A stretch of DNA of 64,000 nucleotides from Arsenophonus sp052174455 (lineage in GTDB: Bacteria; Pseudomonadota; Gammaproteobacteria; Enterobacterales; Enterobacteriaceae), in the NCBI GenBank assembly GCA_052174455.1, contig JBQMRP010000075.1, forward strand, positions 124,001 through 188,000, in the 5' to 3' direction. Both the position numbers and the translations under genes were made by a program. Below the pieces are notes generated by a model. That model was not told the origin of the DNA. It saw nothing but the letters and a program-made list of their open reading frames with translations, and searched no databases. Positions 34,717 through 44,224 of this stretch are shown here, one piece after another (the first letter of the stretch is position 1; each line of letters opens with the position of its first letter).

Positions 34717-35568
34717 TTATATCGTAAAGGGATATTTAATTGCATCATGATATTGATAACCAATAACTTCAAAATCATCACTACTTACCCAAGTTTCAAT
34801 ATCTTTTAATGCCTTAATATCAGGATTAATTCTTAGCTGCGGTAAAGAATACGGATCTCGCTTCAACTGAATATCTCGCATAATCGAAAGTTGATTTTCA
34901 TAAATGTGAGCATTTACTATCTTATGATAAGCTTTACCTGGTTTGTGACCCATGATTTGAGCAAAGAGTGCAAGTAAAACAAAACATTGAATTTGATTAA
35001 AATTCAATCCTAAAGGAACATCACAACTACGTTGATATGAAGTTAAATACAAAGTGTTCGCTAAAAGAGAAAAAGTGTGCGTATGCATACAAGGGCGTAA
35101 ACAGCCTAAGTCAAATTCACCTGGATTATAAAAAGTAATTGTCTCTGCACGATCATCTATTCCAACCGAAAGGTTGCTAATGACTTTTTGTAGCTGATCT
35201 AAATAATTACCATCAGGACGCCGCCATGATCGCCCCTGAACACCATAAACCCGTCCCATGTCATCTTCACCTTTACGGTTCGGATTGTTAATCCATACCT
35301 GATTTTCATTCGCATTAGCATTCCATGTATTACAACCAATATCTCGAAATTGTGCAGCGTTAGAATAACCTCTTAAGTAACCTAATAATTCAGCAATAGC
35401 CACTTTATAAAAACTTTTACGAGTTGTAATTAAAGGAAACTGGTTGTTTGCGACATGATATTCAAAATCAGCATTAATAATGGTTAAACACCGAACACCT
35501 GTGCGTTTATTTTCCACCCATTGACCTTCATCAATGATTCGGTGACATAAATCTATGTATTGTTTCAT
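34717..35568 (-). CDS. thyA: Thymidylate synthase
   Basis: ThyA methylates dUMP to dTMP with methylene-tetrahydrofolate, producing the dihydrofolate that FolA recycles. The 283-residue protein belongs to the longer ThyA form seen in some enterobacteria rather than the 264-residue E. coli form. Intact landmarks: KRTGVRCLTI with the phosphate-binding Arg, the catalytic Cys160 in CLRPCMHTHTF, SYQRSCDVPLGLNFNQIQ and AHIYENQ. In E. coli thyA lies directly next to lgt; here 3.3 kb of IS debris separates them. Downstream of its stop is an IS256-family fragment. Confidence 0.97.
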   Translation of the reverse strand: MKQYIDLCHRIIDEGQWVENKRTGVRCLTIINADFEYHVANNQFPLITTRKSFYKVAIAELLGYLRGYSNAAQFRDIGCNTWNANANENQVWINNPNRKGEDDMGRVYGVQGRSWRRPDGNYLDQLQKVISNLSVGIDDRAETITFYNPGEFDLGCLRPCMHTHTFSLLANTLYLTSYQRSCDVPLGLNFNQIQCFVLLALFAQIMGHKPGKAYHKIVNAHIYENQLSIMRDIQLKRDPYSLPQLRINPDIKALKDIETWVSSDDFEVIGYQYHDAIKYPFTI

Positions 35569-36300
35569 TATTATTACTCATTTAGAATCTATTATTTATT
35601 TAAAACTATAAATAAAAAACCGTATTAAAATCTGCTGTTATTTATTCTTTTTTATCTTTATGGTTAGAAAATTAAATCGCTCTTTAACAGAAAATCAAAA
35701 GCTATCTCTTATTACTAATATAAGATAGAATCAGCTTACTAGACTTAGTGTATGTGAAAATTTCATTGAAGTATTTATTCCTTAAATAATGTTCTAATTT
35801 TAGAGATAAAAAACCTAGGTTTACCTTTTAATAACCCTTATTTTTGCGAGCCGTTATCTTTATCGTTTTTACACCTTCGGTAGTAAAGTGCCTCGTTGAG
35901 GATTGAACAATGAATCACTATAACGCACTATTTTGAAATGCCTAGCTAAATATGGCTAATAGAGTGCCCGATCATCTCTTTTTTTGTCAAGGAGAGTATT
36001 TATGCCAGTACTACTTAGTTTACTGGTTATAATATGATATATAACCACTTCCATCTTGCTTAATGCCGCAGTTTTGATGCGATAACCGGTGAGCCATTAA
36101 AGGTGTAGCACCAGAGGTATTTCGTTCTATATCACACCCTTTTCATCTTTTTAGCGAAATACACTTTCTCCAGTAAAGTCCGCATTTGCACTTTCAGATA
36201 ACTCTACTGCCACTTCCTAACAGGGCGGAAGTACCAAAGGACTAGAAAGAGTACTGAAATTTATAAGGTCATAACTGTTAGAACTATATACTCATTTATG
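35569..36300. other. Degraded DNA upstream of thyA
   Basis: This interval must contain the thyA promoter near 35570-35650, which is AT-rich. At 36002 a plus-strand frame reads MPVLLSLLVII, a stop, YITTSILLNAAVLMR, possibly an eroded membrane protein. I cannot identify it. Nothing else is visible. Confidence 0.45.
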
Positions 36301-36304
36301 ATAT

Positions 36305-37690
36305 ATGAAAATTCGGAGATGATGATATCCTGTTGATTAATTTCATGAATGATTTTAACAACAGAGAGATGATATGCATGGAAAAATCTACCATTATAGA
36401 TATCCGTAAAATCAAATATTACCTCTGATCCCTTGCATGAATTTATTCGTAATCCTTTCGGGATCTGATAGCGTCGCCGTTAAGGCTTATCTTAAAGCCA
36501 TAATTGCGATAACGTGCTAAACGCTGCATTGTCGGCTAGCGTCATGCCGTCGACTATAACGGTTATGTTCCGTAAAAAATCATACAGACTAATGTCGACG
36601 ATGTTAAGATTAAAAATGCATAAGGTCAGGAGATCGCAGTAACAACGGAATAATGCCACAACAGCTAGTTACTACCGATTTTATCTAAAGTGTGCAAAAG
36701 TGGTAAAGAATTCCTCTCATGACTGTTCTACAGATATTCACCCTTAATTTTCACGAAGATTTAGAGGGATTCTTAATAAAAAACACATAGTCTTCTCCTG
36801 CCAAAAAGACTATCAGCAGACTGAAACAGTAGTGAATTAAAGAGCGCAGACAAGATCTGGTGCACCCTCCATTTTTTTTCGTGATTTAGCGATGCGCCTA
36901 ACGTTTATTTCTTAGCTGATTACATAACCATACTGTCAGGGAATCTGATTATCTTTACCTACTTGCTAATTATCGTCAGTGCTGCATGGATGGTAAGGGA
37001 AGATAGCTACAGTCAAGGATACTTATTGAGAGTCAGAAACGAACTAGACCGAACTTATTAAGACCTACAATCGCGGAGCTTAACTTATATCTTTCAAGGT
37101 TTAGTACAGGAGACGGTGCCTTTAATTTTAAATGCAATAAGCAAAGATATTTCCAGGCATGCAGCATCAACACTGTTGGATACACGAAATAGCTAATCTA
37201 CTCCCTTCACTTCCCAAAGGAATGCAATACAGAAAATAAAAGTAAGCTTCTTAAAGTGTGACCAGAAGAGAATTTTGATGCCCGCTGATTAAATCCCCTT
37301 GATATTTTTATTGATAAGGTTTTCAGAGTATCCTGTGCAGTGATAAGAAGGTGAAAAAAAAAATCGAGAAGAATTACTGGTATTCTATGCTTTGCCGTCA
37401 GTGCACTGTGGCGTCAATATGAACGCCGAACCCGATTGAATTGACTTTTATTACAATGAGGCTATGAAGCCGAAGCGCGAAGTACTATGCTTCGAGAAAA
37501 TAACCTTTCAATGCTATTTAAATTACTCCCATCTACTCAAAATAGCTGAAACCGCGGCTAAGTAGGTTTGATCTGCTGACTAATCCTGGTTGATAACAAC
37601 ATCCAATTTAAGGATGGAGAATAGATTTATGAAGCATCAGAGTGGAACATAATCTTTTAACCATTCTAAAGCAGATGTGCTAATAACTCT
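36305..37690 (+). mobile_element. IS256-family element, nearly full length, dead
   Basis: It aligns end to end with the copies at 19564, 44225 and 56168. Readable parts include the leader (ACAACAGAGAGATGATAT near 36358), VYFLADYI-like DNA near 36905, and the end CCAATTTAAGGATGGAGAAT near 37600, which encodes the family's FKDGE-like tail. Stops and frameshifts are many. It lies inside the former thyA-lgt junction. Confidence 0.82.
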
Positions 37691-38895
37691 TAGTTATAAT
37701 GCAGCAACCGAATGACAGCGCCTTGCCAGATTTCTTTGATTACTTTTTTTGAAGAACAACTCATAGCATACAGCACATCTTTAATATTCAGATCATTACG
37801 GTGATAGGAGATATGAACATACATATTTTATTAAATTGTTGAGCATAAGTGTAAAAAACACAGAAGATACCAATTTCAATACCTATTTGCATGCCACTGG
37901 AGCATGGTGTAAAGTAGCACACCGCAAAACAGATTTTAGTAGCGGGCAGTTATTGTAAAAAAAAAGGTAAAGAAAATGGGGATAGTGAAAATAATGCGTT
38001 GCGAGTTGTAATCGAATAAAATTTAAACCTGGTGTGCAAATCACTGTTCAATATCTTTGAAATTCCATTAACTGTAAGTTTTTTACTTACAGCTTTAGCA
38101 AAAAAAATAACTGTGTGGGAACATTAAGGAGGATCGCAGCAATAGTCATCCGGACACCCATGACACAAATTATTCAGGCGCAAGCATTTGTTCTAGAAAT
38201 AGATATATCCTACCAAGCTTACACTTTCAGTATGTTTTTAAGAAAGTTATTCTACCTGTCATTAATGGTGAAAAGCAGTTTAATTGAGTGAAGTAGATGT
38301 ACATGTCGTAAATTATTTTCTGTGTATATTTTAGAGAAATAGAAATCATCATCCTCTGTCTGCATTTGTAAGATCTATCTACCCAGATATTTTTGTGTTT
38401 ATTCCAGGAGGCGAAGAAGACAGGAATTATCCCTATCATCTCGATAAGAGATGAATTAATAGGGAAGCATATTTTTAGTTATTACTTCTTAATGCTATTT
38501 TATTAACGTCATCAGCTTGGTCTTGGCATTGTTCAAAACCTCGGATAATTGTGAGTAAAAGCAGGGAATACTTGCGTGTTAAAAATTAAGAATTAAGAAT
38601 TACATGAATTGCTGTATAGCCTATTTTTAGGTTTCATAAAAAATTTAATCGGTCTATCGTTATTAATTTTGAAAAGGAAGATCATAAAACAGTTCGAATA
38701 AACAAGGTGGTGTAATACGTGAAATTACGCGTGCTAGCTTCCTAATTTAGCTGACTTACATTTTATAAGATTTATTCCGAGGCATCTAGATAAATCTCTT
38801 AAAAATTAAGATAGCGCAAAATAAAGACAATACTCAGATCATAAACATCACAAAAGTATTGTAGCGACAGCGATCATACCACAGTGCTACATTCC
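37691..38895. other. Degraded DNA between IS remnant and lgt
   Basis: No recognisable gene. A perfect 8-bp hairpin (CTGTAAGT, loop of five T, ACTTACAG) lies at 38072-38092. A minus-strand 70-codon frame at 38227-38439 has no family features and looks accidental. Confidence 0.5.
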
Positions 38896-39774
38896 TTAAG
38901 TAATTAAATAATTTCTACAATGACTATCTTTCTTATAGGCCCAGATAATTATAAAAATACCAATAATAATCATAGGAATTGATAAAATTTGCCCCATACT
39001 TACACCACCAAATAACCCAAGCTGCGCGTCCGGCTGACGGAAAAATTCAACAAGACTACGAAAAACACCATAACTAATCAAAAATAATCCTGAAACACTG
39101 CCAATCTGACGGGGCTTACGAATAAATAAATTTAAAATAATAAATAAAATAAGTCCTTCAAAAAACATCTCGTAAAGTTGAGAAGGGTGTCGTGGTAATA
39201 CACCAAACTGCTCTAAAATAGGTAACAAAGAAGGGTCTTGACTAATAACCTGAATGTCCTCTCCACGAGAGCCTGGGAATAACATTGCCCATGGGGCGTC
39301 TAATGTTACACGTCCCCAAAGTTCACCATTAATAAAATTACCTATGCGCCCCATACCTAATCCAAATGGAATTAATGGCGCAACAAAATCAGCAACATGG
39401 AAAAAATGGCAACGGGCTCTACATGCATACAACCACATGGCACATATCACACCAATTAACCCGCCATGAAAAGACATTCCTCCGGCCCAAACTTTAAATA
39501 AATATAAAGGATTGCTCAAAAAGGCTGGTAGATTATAAAATAAAATATAACCTAAACGCCCACCGATAAATACACCTAAGAAACCAATATAGAGCAAATT
39601 TTCAACTTCATTTTTCATCCAGCCGCTATTTACTTTGCTGGCTCTCCGCTTTGCCAACCATAGAGCGAAAACAAATCCTACCAAATACATCAAACCATAC
39701 CAATGAAGGGTTATCGGACCAATCGAAAATATAACAGGATCAATATTAGGAAACACAATATAACTACTATTCAT
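38896..39774 (-). CDS. lgt: Prolipoprotein diacylglyceryl transferase
   Basis: Lgt moves diacylglycerol from phosphatidylglycerol to the lipobox Cys of prolipoproteins, the first step of lipoprotein maturation in the inner membrane. The 292-residue protein has about seven membrane segments. The essential MSFHGGLIGV is near residue 100, and the signature GRIGNFINGELWGR near 143 has the conserved Arg and Asn-Gly-Glu. RHPSQLYEMFFEGL follows. Length equals E. coli (291). In E. coli ptsP lies between lgt and rppH; here only 229 bases separate them, so ptsP has been deleted. No frame damage is visible. Confidence 0.97.
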   Translation of the reverse strand: MNSSYIVFPNIDPVIFSIGPITLHWYGLMYLVGFVFALWLAKRRASKVNSGWMKNEVENLLYIGFLGVFIGGRLGYILFYNLPAFLSNPLYLFKVWAGGMSFHGGLIGVICAMWLYACRARCHFFHVADFVAPLIPFGLGMGRIGNFINGELWGRVTLDAPWAMLFPGSRGEDIQVISQDPSLLPILEQFGVLPRHPSQLYEMFFEGLILFIILNLFIRKPRQIGSVSGLFLISYGVFRSLVEFFRQPDAQLGLFGGVSMGQILSIPMIIIGIFIIIWAYKKDSHCRNYLIT

Positions 39775-39846
39775 TATCTTGACTCTTTAATTTTATAGAA
39801 CTTGATATAATTTCGTGATTGAATGCGATTTAAAATTTAATTAAAT

Positions 39847-39884
39847 TCTATTAAATAGATTCATCAATAAATCTATTTAATAGA
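39847..39884 (-). repeat. 15-bp inverted repeat between rppH and lgt
   Basis: TCTATTAAATAGATT at 39847-39861 pairs perfectly with 39870-39884 around an 8-base loop. It lies about 72 bases upstream of lgt and 120 bases past rppH. It is all A/T except two pairs. It could be a weak terminator, a leader hairpin for lgt, or a scar of the ptsP deletion. Confidence 0.55.
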
Positions 39885-39902
39885 TGTTTTACGAAGTAAA
39901 TT

Positions 39903-39938
39903 TCAAAAAAAATAAACAAGAGTAGCATTCACTACTCT
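39903..39938 (-). terminator. Probable intrinsic terminator of rppH
   Basis: Read on the minus strand, a 7-bp stem AGAGTAG/CTACTCT with a 6-base loop is followed by TGTTTATTTTTTTTG. It lies 66 bases past the rppH stop. The stem is short, but the T-run is good. Confidence 0.55.
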
Positions 39939-40003
39939 CTCGTCGCTTTCAAAGCAACAAAATTGGATATTAAAATTAATATACTTTTAATAAATTTATT
40001 TAG

Positions 40004-40528
40004 CTACGTTAAGTCTATAGGTAGGCTATTATTTAATGTTACTGCACTATTTTGCAGTGAAATAACCATTGGAGCAAATTCTTTCATAACGCGTCGATAA
40101 ACATCGCGTTTAAAAGAAACAACCTGACGAACAGGATACCAATAACTCACCCAACGCCAAGTATCAAATTCAGGCGTTTTACTTATTTGCACATTAATAT
40201 TATGTTCATCACAAAGCAATTGTAACAAAAACCAACGCTGCTTTTGCCCAATACAAACTGGCTTTGTATCCCAGCGCACCAAACGTTTTGGTAATTTGTA
40301 CCGTAACCAGTTCCGGGTAGATGCCAATATTTTAACATCTTTATGATCCAACCCAACCTCTTCGAATAATTCCCGATACATTGCCTGTTCTGACAATTCT
40401 TCAGGATTAATTCCACCTTGAGGGAACTGCCATGAACGCTTCCCATAGCGACGAGCCCATAAGACTTGAGTTTGCCGATTACAAATTATAATTCCTACAT
40501 TCGGGCGGTAGCCATCATTGTCAACCAT
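40004..40528 (-). CDS. rppH: RNA pyrophosphohydrolase
   Basis: RppH is a Nudix hydrolase that converts the 5' triphosphate of mRNA to a monophosphate and so opens transcripts to RNase E decay. The 174-residue frame (176 in E. coli) matches nearly throughout: start MVDNDGYRPNVGIIICN, the Nudix box from GGINPEE to RELFEEVGL (residues about 37-59), TRNWLRYKLPKRLVRWD, and the C-terminal SFKRDVYRRVMKEFA. Its usual downstream genes ptsP and mutH are absent, and it now lies back to back with thiB, an arrangement foreign to E. coli. Confidence 0.97.
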   Translation of the reverse strand: MVDNDGYRPNVGIIICNRQTQVLWARRYGKRSWQFPQGGINPEELSEQAMYRELFEEVGLDHKDVKILASTRNWLRYKLPKRLVRWDTKPVCIGQKQRWFLLQLLCDEHNINVQISKTPEFDTWRWVSYWYPVRQVVSFKRDVYRRVMKEFAPMVISLQNSAVTLNNSLPIDLT

Positions 40529-40646
40529 CTGACTACCTCATTAAAATTTAAAAGATAACTTATTATTTTATGTTACTCTATATAGTAATCCTTTATCAAA
40601 TATAGTATTTGCAATTATAAAATAACATCTTACAATAAAACTATCT

Positions 40647-40740
40647 CAATGAGGTTTTAGTTATCAGTTCAATATTATTAATAGCTGAATAGAAAAACTC
40701 GTCGAACCTGATCCCCCGATTAATATCGTCGTAGGGATTT
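40647..40740 (+). promoter_or_regulatory. TPP riboswitch-like leader of thiBPQ, altered
   Basis: About 100 bases before thiB the leader keeps the order of a thiamine-pyrophosphate (THI) element. The pyrophosphate-sensing half is well conserved: TCGAACCTGATC at 40702-40713, a CGAT/ATCG stem around TAAT, then CGTAGGGA at 40730-40737. In the other half the usual CTGAGA has become CTGAATAGA (40685-40693). The GGGG/ACCC helix is now GAGGTTTT (40651-40658) with AAAAACTC (40693-40700), pairing with one mismatch. The class call is fairly safe from the 3' half. Whether it still binds TPP is doubtful. Confidence 0.72.
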
Positions 40741-40840
40741 AAGCAATCCTAATGATTTATTCGTTCATAAATAGCTTCATTAACTGTCTATTCCTTATAT
40801 CTTGCATTACTTTTATTTAATCATATAGGAGAACTCAGTA

Positions 40841-41842
40841 TTGAAGAATTTACTATTAAAAATAGTTAGTGCTAACTTAATTTGTTGTTCAGCTTTTGCT
40901 CTCCAGCCAAAACCTATATTAACTGTTTACACTTATTATTCCTTTATTGCAGATTGGGGACCAGGGCCTGCAATAAAGCTTGCCTTTGAACAAATATGTC
41001 ACTGTGAACTAAAGTTAATTGGCCTAAATGATGGAATAGGATTATTAAATCGCCTTAGAATGGAAGGGAAAAATAGCCAAGCCGATATTGTTCTCGGACT
41101 TGATAATAACTTAATTGATCTGGCAAAAAAAACGGGCTTGTTTACGGAGAGTCAAGTTGACACCAGTCAACTGAAATTACCAATAAAATGGAATAACAAT
41201 ATTTTTATCCCTTACGATTATGGTTATTTTGCTTTTATTTATAATAAAACACGGATCACTAAAATACCTAAAAGTTTCGATGAACTTATTAATAGCACTC
41301 AACTATGGAAAATTATTTACCAAGATCCACGTACCAGTACACCAGGTTTAGGGTTATTACTTTGGATACAAAAAATTTATGGAGAAAACAGTACCCAAGC
41401 TTGGCAAAAAATAGCTAAAAAAACTGTAACTGTTACTAAAGGTTGGAGCGAATCATATGGATTACTCTTAAAAGGTGAAAGTGATTTCGTTCTAAGTTAT
41501 AGTTCTTCACCAGGTTATCATCTGTTAAATGATAAAAAAAATAATTATGCTGCTGCCCTATTTAGTGAAGGTCATTACCTGCAAATTGAAGTGGCTGCTC
41601 GATTAAAAACAAGTAAGCAGCCTAAACTTGCTCAACAATTCATACAATTTATGCTCTCACCAAAATTCCAAAAAACATTACCGACAACCAATTGGATGTA
41701 TCCGGTCATTGATATTCCCCTAGTTGACGTTTATCAACAAATACCAGTACCAAAAAAATCATTGCAATTTAATCCAGAAGATATTACTCAACATCGCAAT
41801 CAATGGATCTATTTATGGCAAAATGCCGTCAGCCACCAATAG
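40841..41842 (+). CDS. thiB: Thiamine ABC transporter, periplasmic binding protein
   Basis: ThiB (TbpA) captures thiamine and its phosphates in the periplasm and delivers them to ThiPQ. The 333-residue protein (327 in E. coli) starts at TTG, the start that follows AGGAG by 8 bases. It has a signal peptide (about 1-20, ending CSAFA). The mature part shows the ThiB pattern: LTVYTYYSFIADWGPGP, ADIVLGLDNNLI, IPYDYGYFAFIYNK, and WSESYGLLLKGESDFVLSYS. It leads the thiBPQ operon behind a TPP-riboswitch-like leader. The operon lets the cell import thiamine. Confidence 0.95.
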   Translation: MKNLLLKIVSANLICCSAFALQPKPILTVYTYYSFIADWGPGPAIKLAFEQICHCELKLIGLNDGIGLLNRLRMEGKNSQADIVLGLDNNLIDLAKKTGLFTESQVDTSQLKLPIKWNNNIFIPYDYGYFAFIYNKTRITKIPKSFDELINSTQLWKIIYQDPRTSTPGLGLLLWIQKIYGENSTQAWQKIAKKTVTVTKGWSESYGLLLKGESDFVLSYSSSPGYHLLNDKKNNYAAALFSEGHYLQIEVAARLKTSKQPKLAQQFIQFMLSPKFQKTLPTTNWMYPVIDIPLVDVYQQIPVPKKSLQFNPEDITQHRNQWIYLWQNAVSHQ

Positions 41843-43410
41843 GTAGTTCACTTTGGCCTAACATAGTCGTGTCAGGCCTATTAATCACTATTGTAGTAGT
41901 CACTTTTAGCACTTTATGGTTACATGCCTCTCACATAAGTTGGAAAGAATTTATTGATGATAGTTATTTATGGCACATCATTGGATTTACATTTTGGCAA
42001 GCATTATTATCAACCTTATTATCGGTTATCCCTGGAATATTTCTAGCTAAAGCTCTTTTTAGACGGCATTTTAAAGGTCGGACACTGTTTTTACGTTTAT
42101 GTTCAATGATAATAGTATTGCCAGTACTAGTGTCTATTTTTGGCTTATTAACCGTTTATGGTCGTATGGGATGGATTGCTCAACTTTGTCAATGGTTAGG
42201 TATTAATTACCAATTTACTCCTTACGGCCTAAAAGGTATTTTATTAGCACATGTCTTTTTTAATTTACCTTTAGCTAGCCAGATGTTATTACTCTCACTA
42301 GAGAGTATTGCAGTTGAGCAACGCCAGCTTGCAGCGCAACTAGGCATGAACCGATGGCAAGATTTTTTGGTTGTTGAATGGCCTTATCTTAGGAGACAGA
42401 TTTTACCAACATCTGTCCTGATTTTTATGCTTTGTTTCGCCAGTTTTTCTACCGTACTGACACTTGGCGGTGGGCCTGCTGTAACCACCATTGAACTTGC
42501 TATTTATCAATCATTAAGTTATGATTTTGACCTCAATAAGGCCGCTTTATTAGCTTTAATTCAATTTTTTTGCTGTTTAGGGCTGGTATTATTAAGCCAA
42601 AAATTAAATGTCATCTTTTTTGTCGGCGCTAGTCAACAATTGCGATGGAAAAATCCAGCTGATACTCGATGGCAGAAATGGTCGGATACATTGCTGATTA
42701 GCATGACTCTATTTTTTTTAATTCTACCTTTATTAGCTATTATTGTTGATGGTTTAAACTTAACACTATTAGAGGTGTTACAACAACCAAGCTTATGGCA
42801 AGCGTGCATTAATTCGATTTTTATCGCTATTAGTTCTGGAGTACTTTGTATTATTTTTACTATGATGCTACTTTGGAGTAGTCGTGAATTACGTCTTTGT
42901 GGCTCAATATTACTTTATCGAATCTTTGAATTAAGTGGGTTATTAATCCTAGCGATACCAAGTATAGTTTTAGCGACTGCATTCTTTTTATTACTTAATA
43001 ATACCGTTATTTTACCTTACTCTCCTTATAGTTTAATTATCTTGACGAATGCTTTAATGGCTATTCCATATGCCTTAAAAATATTAGAAAATCCAATGTA
43101 TGACTTAGCTGAACGCTATAATTTATTATGTATTTCATTACAAATCAAAGGTATAAATCGATTAGTTTTAATTGAATTAAAAGCCTTAAAACATACAATA
43201 GGAGAAGCCTTCACTTTTACCTGCATGCTCTCAATAGGTGATTTTAGTATTATTGCACTATTTGGTAATGAGAACTTTCTTACCCTACCTTATTATCTCT
43301 ATCAACAATTAGGCTCTTATCGTAATAATGATGCGGCAGTTACTGCATTGTTAATGCTATTAGTTTGTTTTAGTTTATTAAAGTGTTTCTCAGGAAAAAA
43401 GCATGATTAA
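41815..43410 (+). CDS. thiP: Thiamine ABC transporter, permease
   Basis: ThiP is the inner-membrane channel of the thiamine importer, built as two fused permease halves of about six helices each. I chose the ATG at 41815 (531 residues) because MAKCRQPPIG fits the E. coli start MATRRQPLIPG. An ATG four codons earlier is also open. Both overlap the end of thiB. The permease coupling loops are visible in each half: EQRQLAAQLGMNRWQDFLVVEWPYLRR in the first, and GINRLVLIELKALKHTIGEAF in the second. The frame runs into thiQ with an 8-base overlap. E. coli ThiP has 536 residues. Confidence 0.95.
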   Translation: MAKCRQPPIGSSLWPNIVVSGLLITIVVVTFSTLWLHASHISWKEFIDDSYLWHIIGFTFWQALLSTLLSVIPGIFLAKALFRRHFKGRTLFLRLCSMIIVLPVLVSIFGLLTVYGRMGWIAQLCQWLGINYQFTPYGLKGILLAHVFFNLPLASQMLLLSLESIAVEQRQLAAQLGMNRWQDFLVVEWPYLRRQILPTSVLIFMLCFASFSTVLTLGGGPAVTTIELAIYQSLSYDFDLNKAALLALIQFFCCLGLVLLSQKLNVIFFVGASQQLRWKNPADTRWQKWSDTLLISMTLFFLILPLLAIIVDGLNLTLLEVLQQPSLWQACINSIFIAISSGVLCIIFTMMLLWSSRELRLCGSILLYRIFELSGLLILAIPSIVLATAFFLLLNNTVILPYSPYSLIILTNALMAIPYALKILENPMYDLAERYNLLCISLQIKGINRLVLIELKALKHTIGEAFTFTCMLSIGDFSIIALFGNENFLTLPYYLYQQLGSYRNNDAAVTALLMLLVCFSLLKCFSGKKHD

Positions 43411-44149
43411 ATTAGATGAACTTATCTATTGTTATGAAAATCTAATAATGCAGTTTAATTTTCAAGTAAATAAAGCTGAAAGGGTGGCTATATTAGGCCC
43501 TAGTGGCGCAGGGAAAAGCACTCTACTAAATTTAATCGCCGGATTTCAGTATCCAAAACAGGGTAAAATTTGGCTAAATAACCAAAATCATACCGATACA
43601 CCACCTGCTAAGCGCCCAGTTTCTTTCCTTTTCCAGGAAAATAATCTCTTTTCTCATTTAACTGTTTGGCAAAATATTGCTTTAGGCATTTCACCAAATT
43701 TACGTTTAAAGCGATTCCAACATCGCGCAGTAAAGAAGATCATAGAACAAGTTTCACTTAATAATTGTATAACTCGTTTACCATCTCAAATATCAGGCGG
43801 ACAGCGTCAACGTACTGCGTTAGCACGTTGTTTGATTTGCCAAAAACAAATTTTGTTATTAGATGAACCTTTTTCTGCTCTCGATCCTGCATTACATAAT
43901 GAAATGTTAATATTACTTAAACAGGTATGTAATGAACGTCAATTAACCTTACTAATGGTTTCTCATAATTTAAAAGATACTAGCCAAATAGCAACTCGGT
44001 CTATCGTTATTGCAGATGGAAAAATTGCCTATGACGGTCAACCAGATTGGTTAATTAATGGTTCAACACCAGCAAGTATACTGCTCTGGGTATATTTCAT
44101 TCCTAATTTATTTATAAAATTAATTTCTAATTCATACTTTGTCTGGTAA
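43403..44149 (+). CDS. thiQ: Thiamine ABC transporter, ATP-binding protein
   Basis: ThiQ hydrolyses ATP to drive thiamine import through ThiP. All ABC signatures are present: Walker A GPSGAGKST at 32-40, the Q-loop FLFQENNLFSHLTVW, the signature ISGGQRQRTALAR, Walker B ILLLDEPFSALD, and the switch His in MVSHNLKD. At 248 residues it is about 16 longer than E. coli ThiQ. The last 18 or so residues (from VYFIPNLF) are hydrophobic and unlike the family, as if the original stop was lost and translation runs on into decayed DNA. It closes the operon; IS256-family debris starts about 75 bases later. Confidence 0.94.
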   Translation: MIKLDELIYCYENLIMQFNFQVNKAERVAILGPSGAGKSTLLNLIAGFQYPKQGKIWLNNQNHTDTPPAKRPVSFLFQENNLFSHLTVWQNIALGISPNLRLKRFQHRAVKKIIEQVSLNNCITRLPSQISGGQRQRTALARCLICQKQILLLDEPFSALDPALHNEMLILLKQVCNERQLTLLMVSHNLKDTSQIATRSIVIADGKIAYDGQPDWLINGSTPASILLWVYFIPNLFIKLISNSYFVW

Positions 44150-44224
44150 TTAGAATTAGAGAATCATGTTCATTTCTGTTGCATAAGATTTTAAAAAAAA
44201 TTATGTTTATTTTTCTAATTAATT

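Noticed and set aside
39254..39469. Plus-strand frame inside lgt
   Set aside because: Shadow of the lgt coding sequence on the other strand.
40183..40446. Alternative minus frame inside rppH
   Set aside because: Out-of-frame shadow of rppH.
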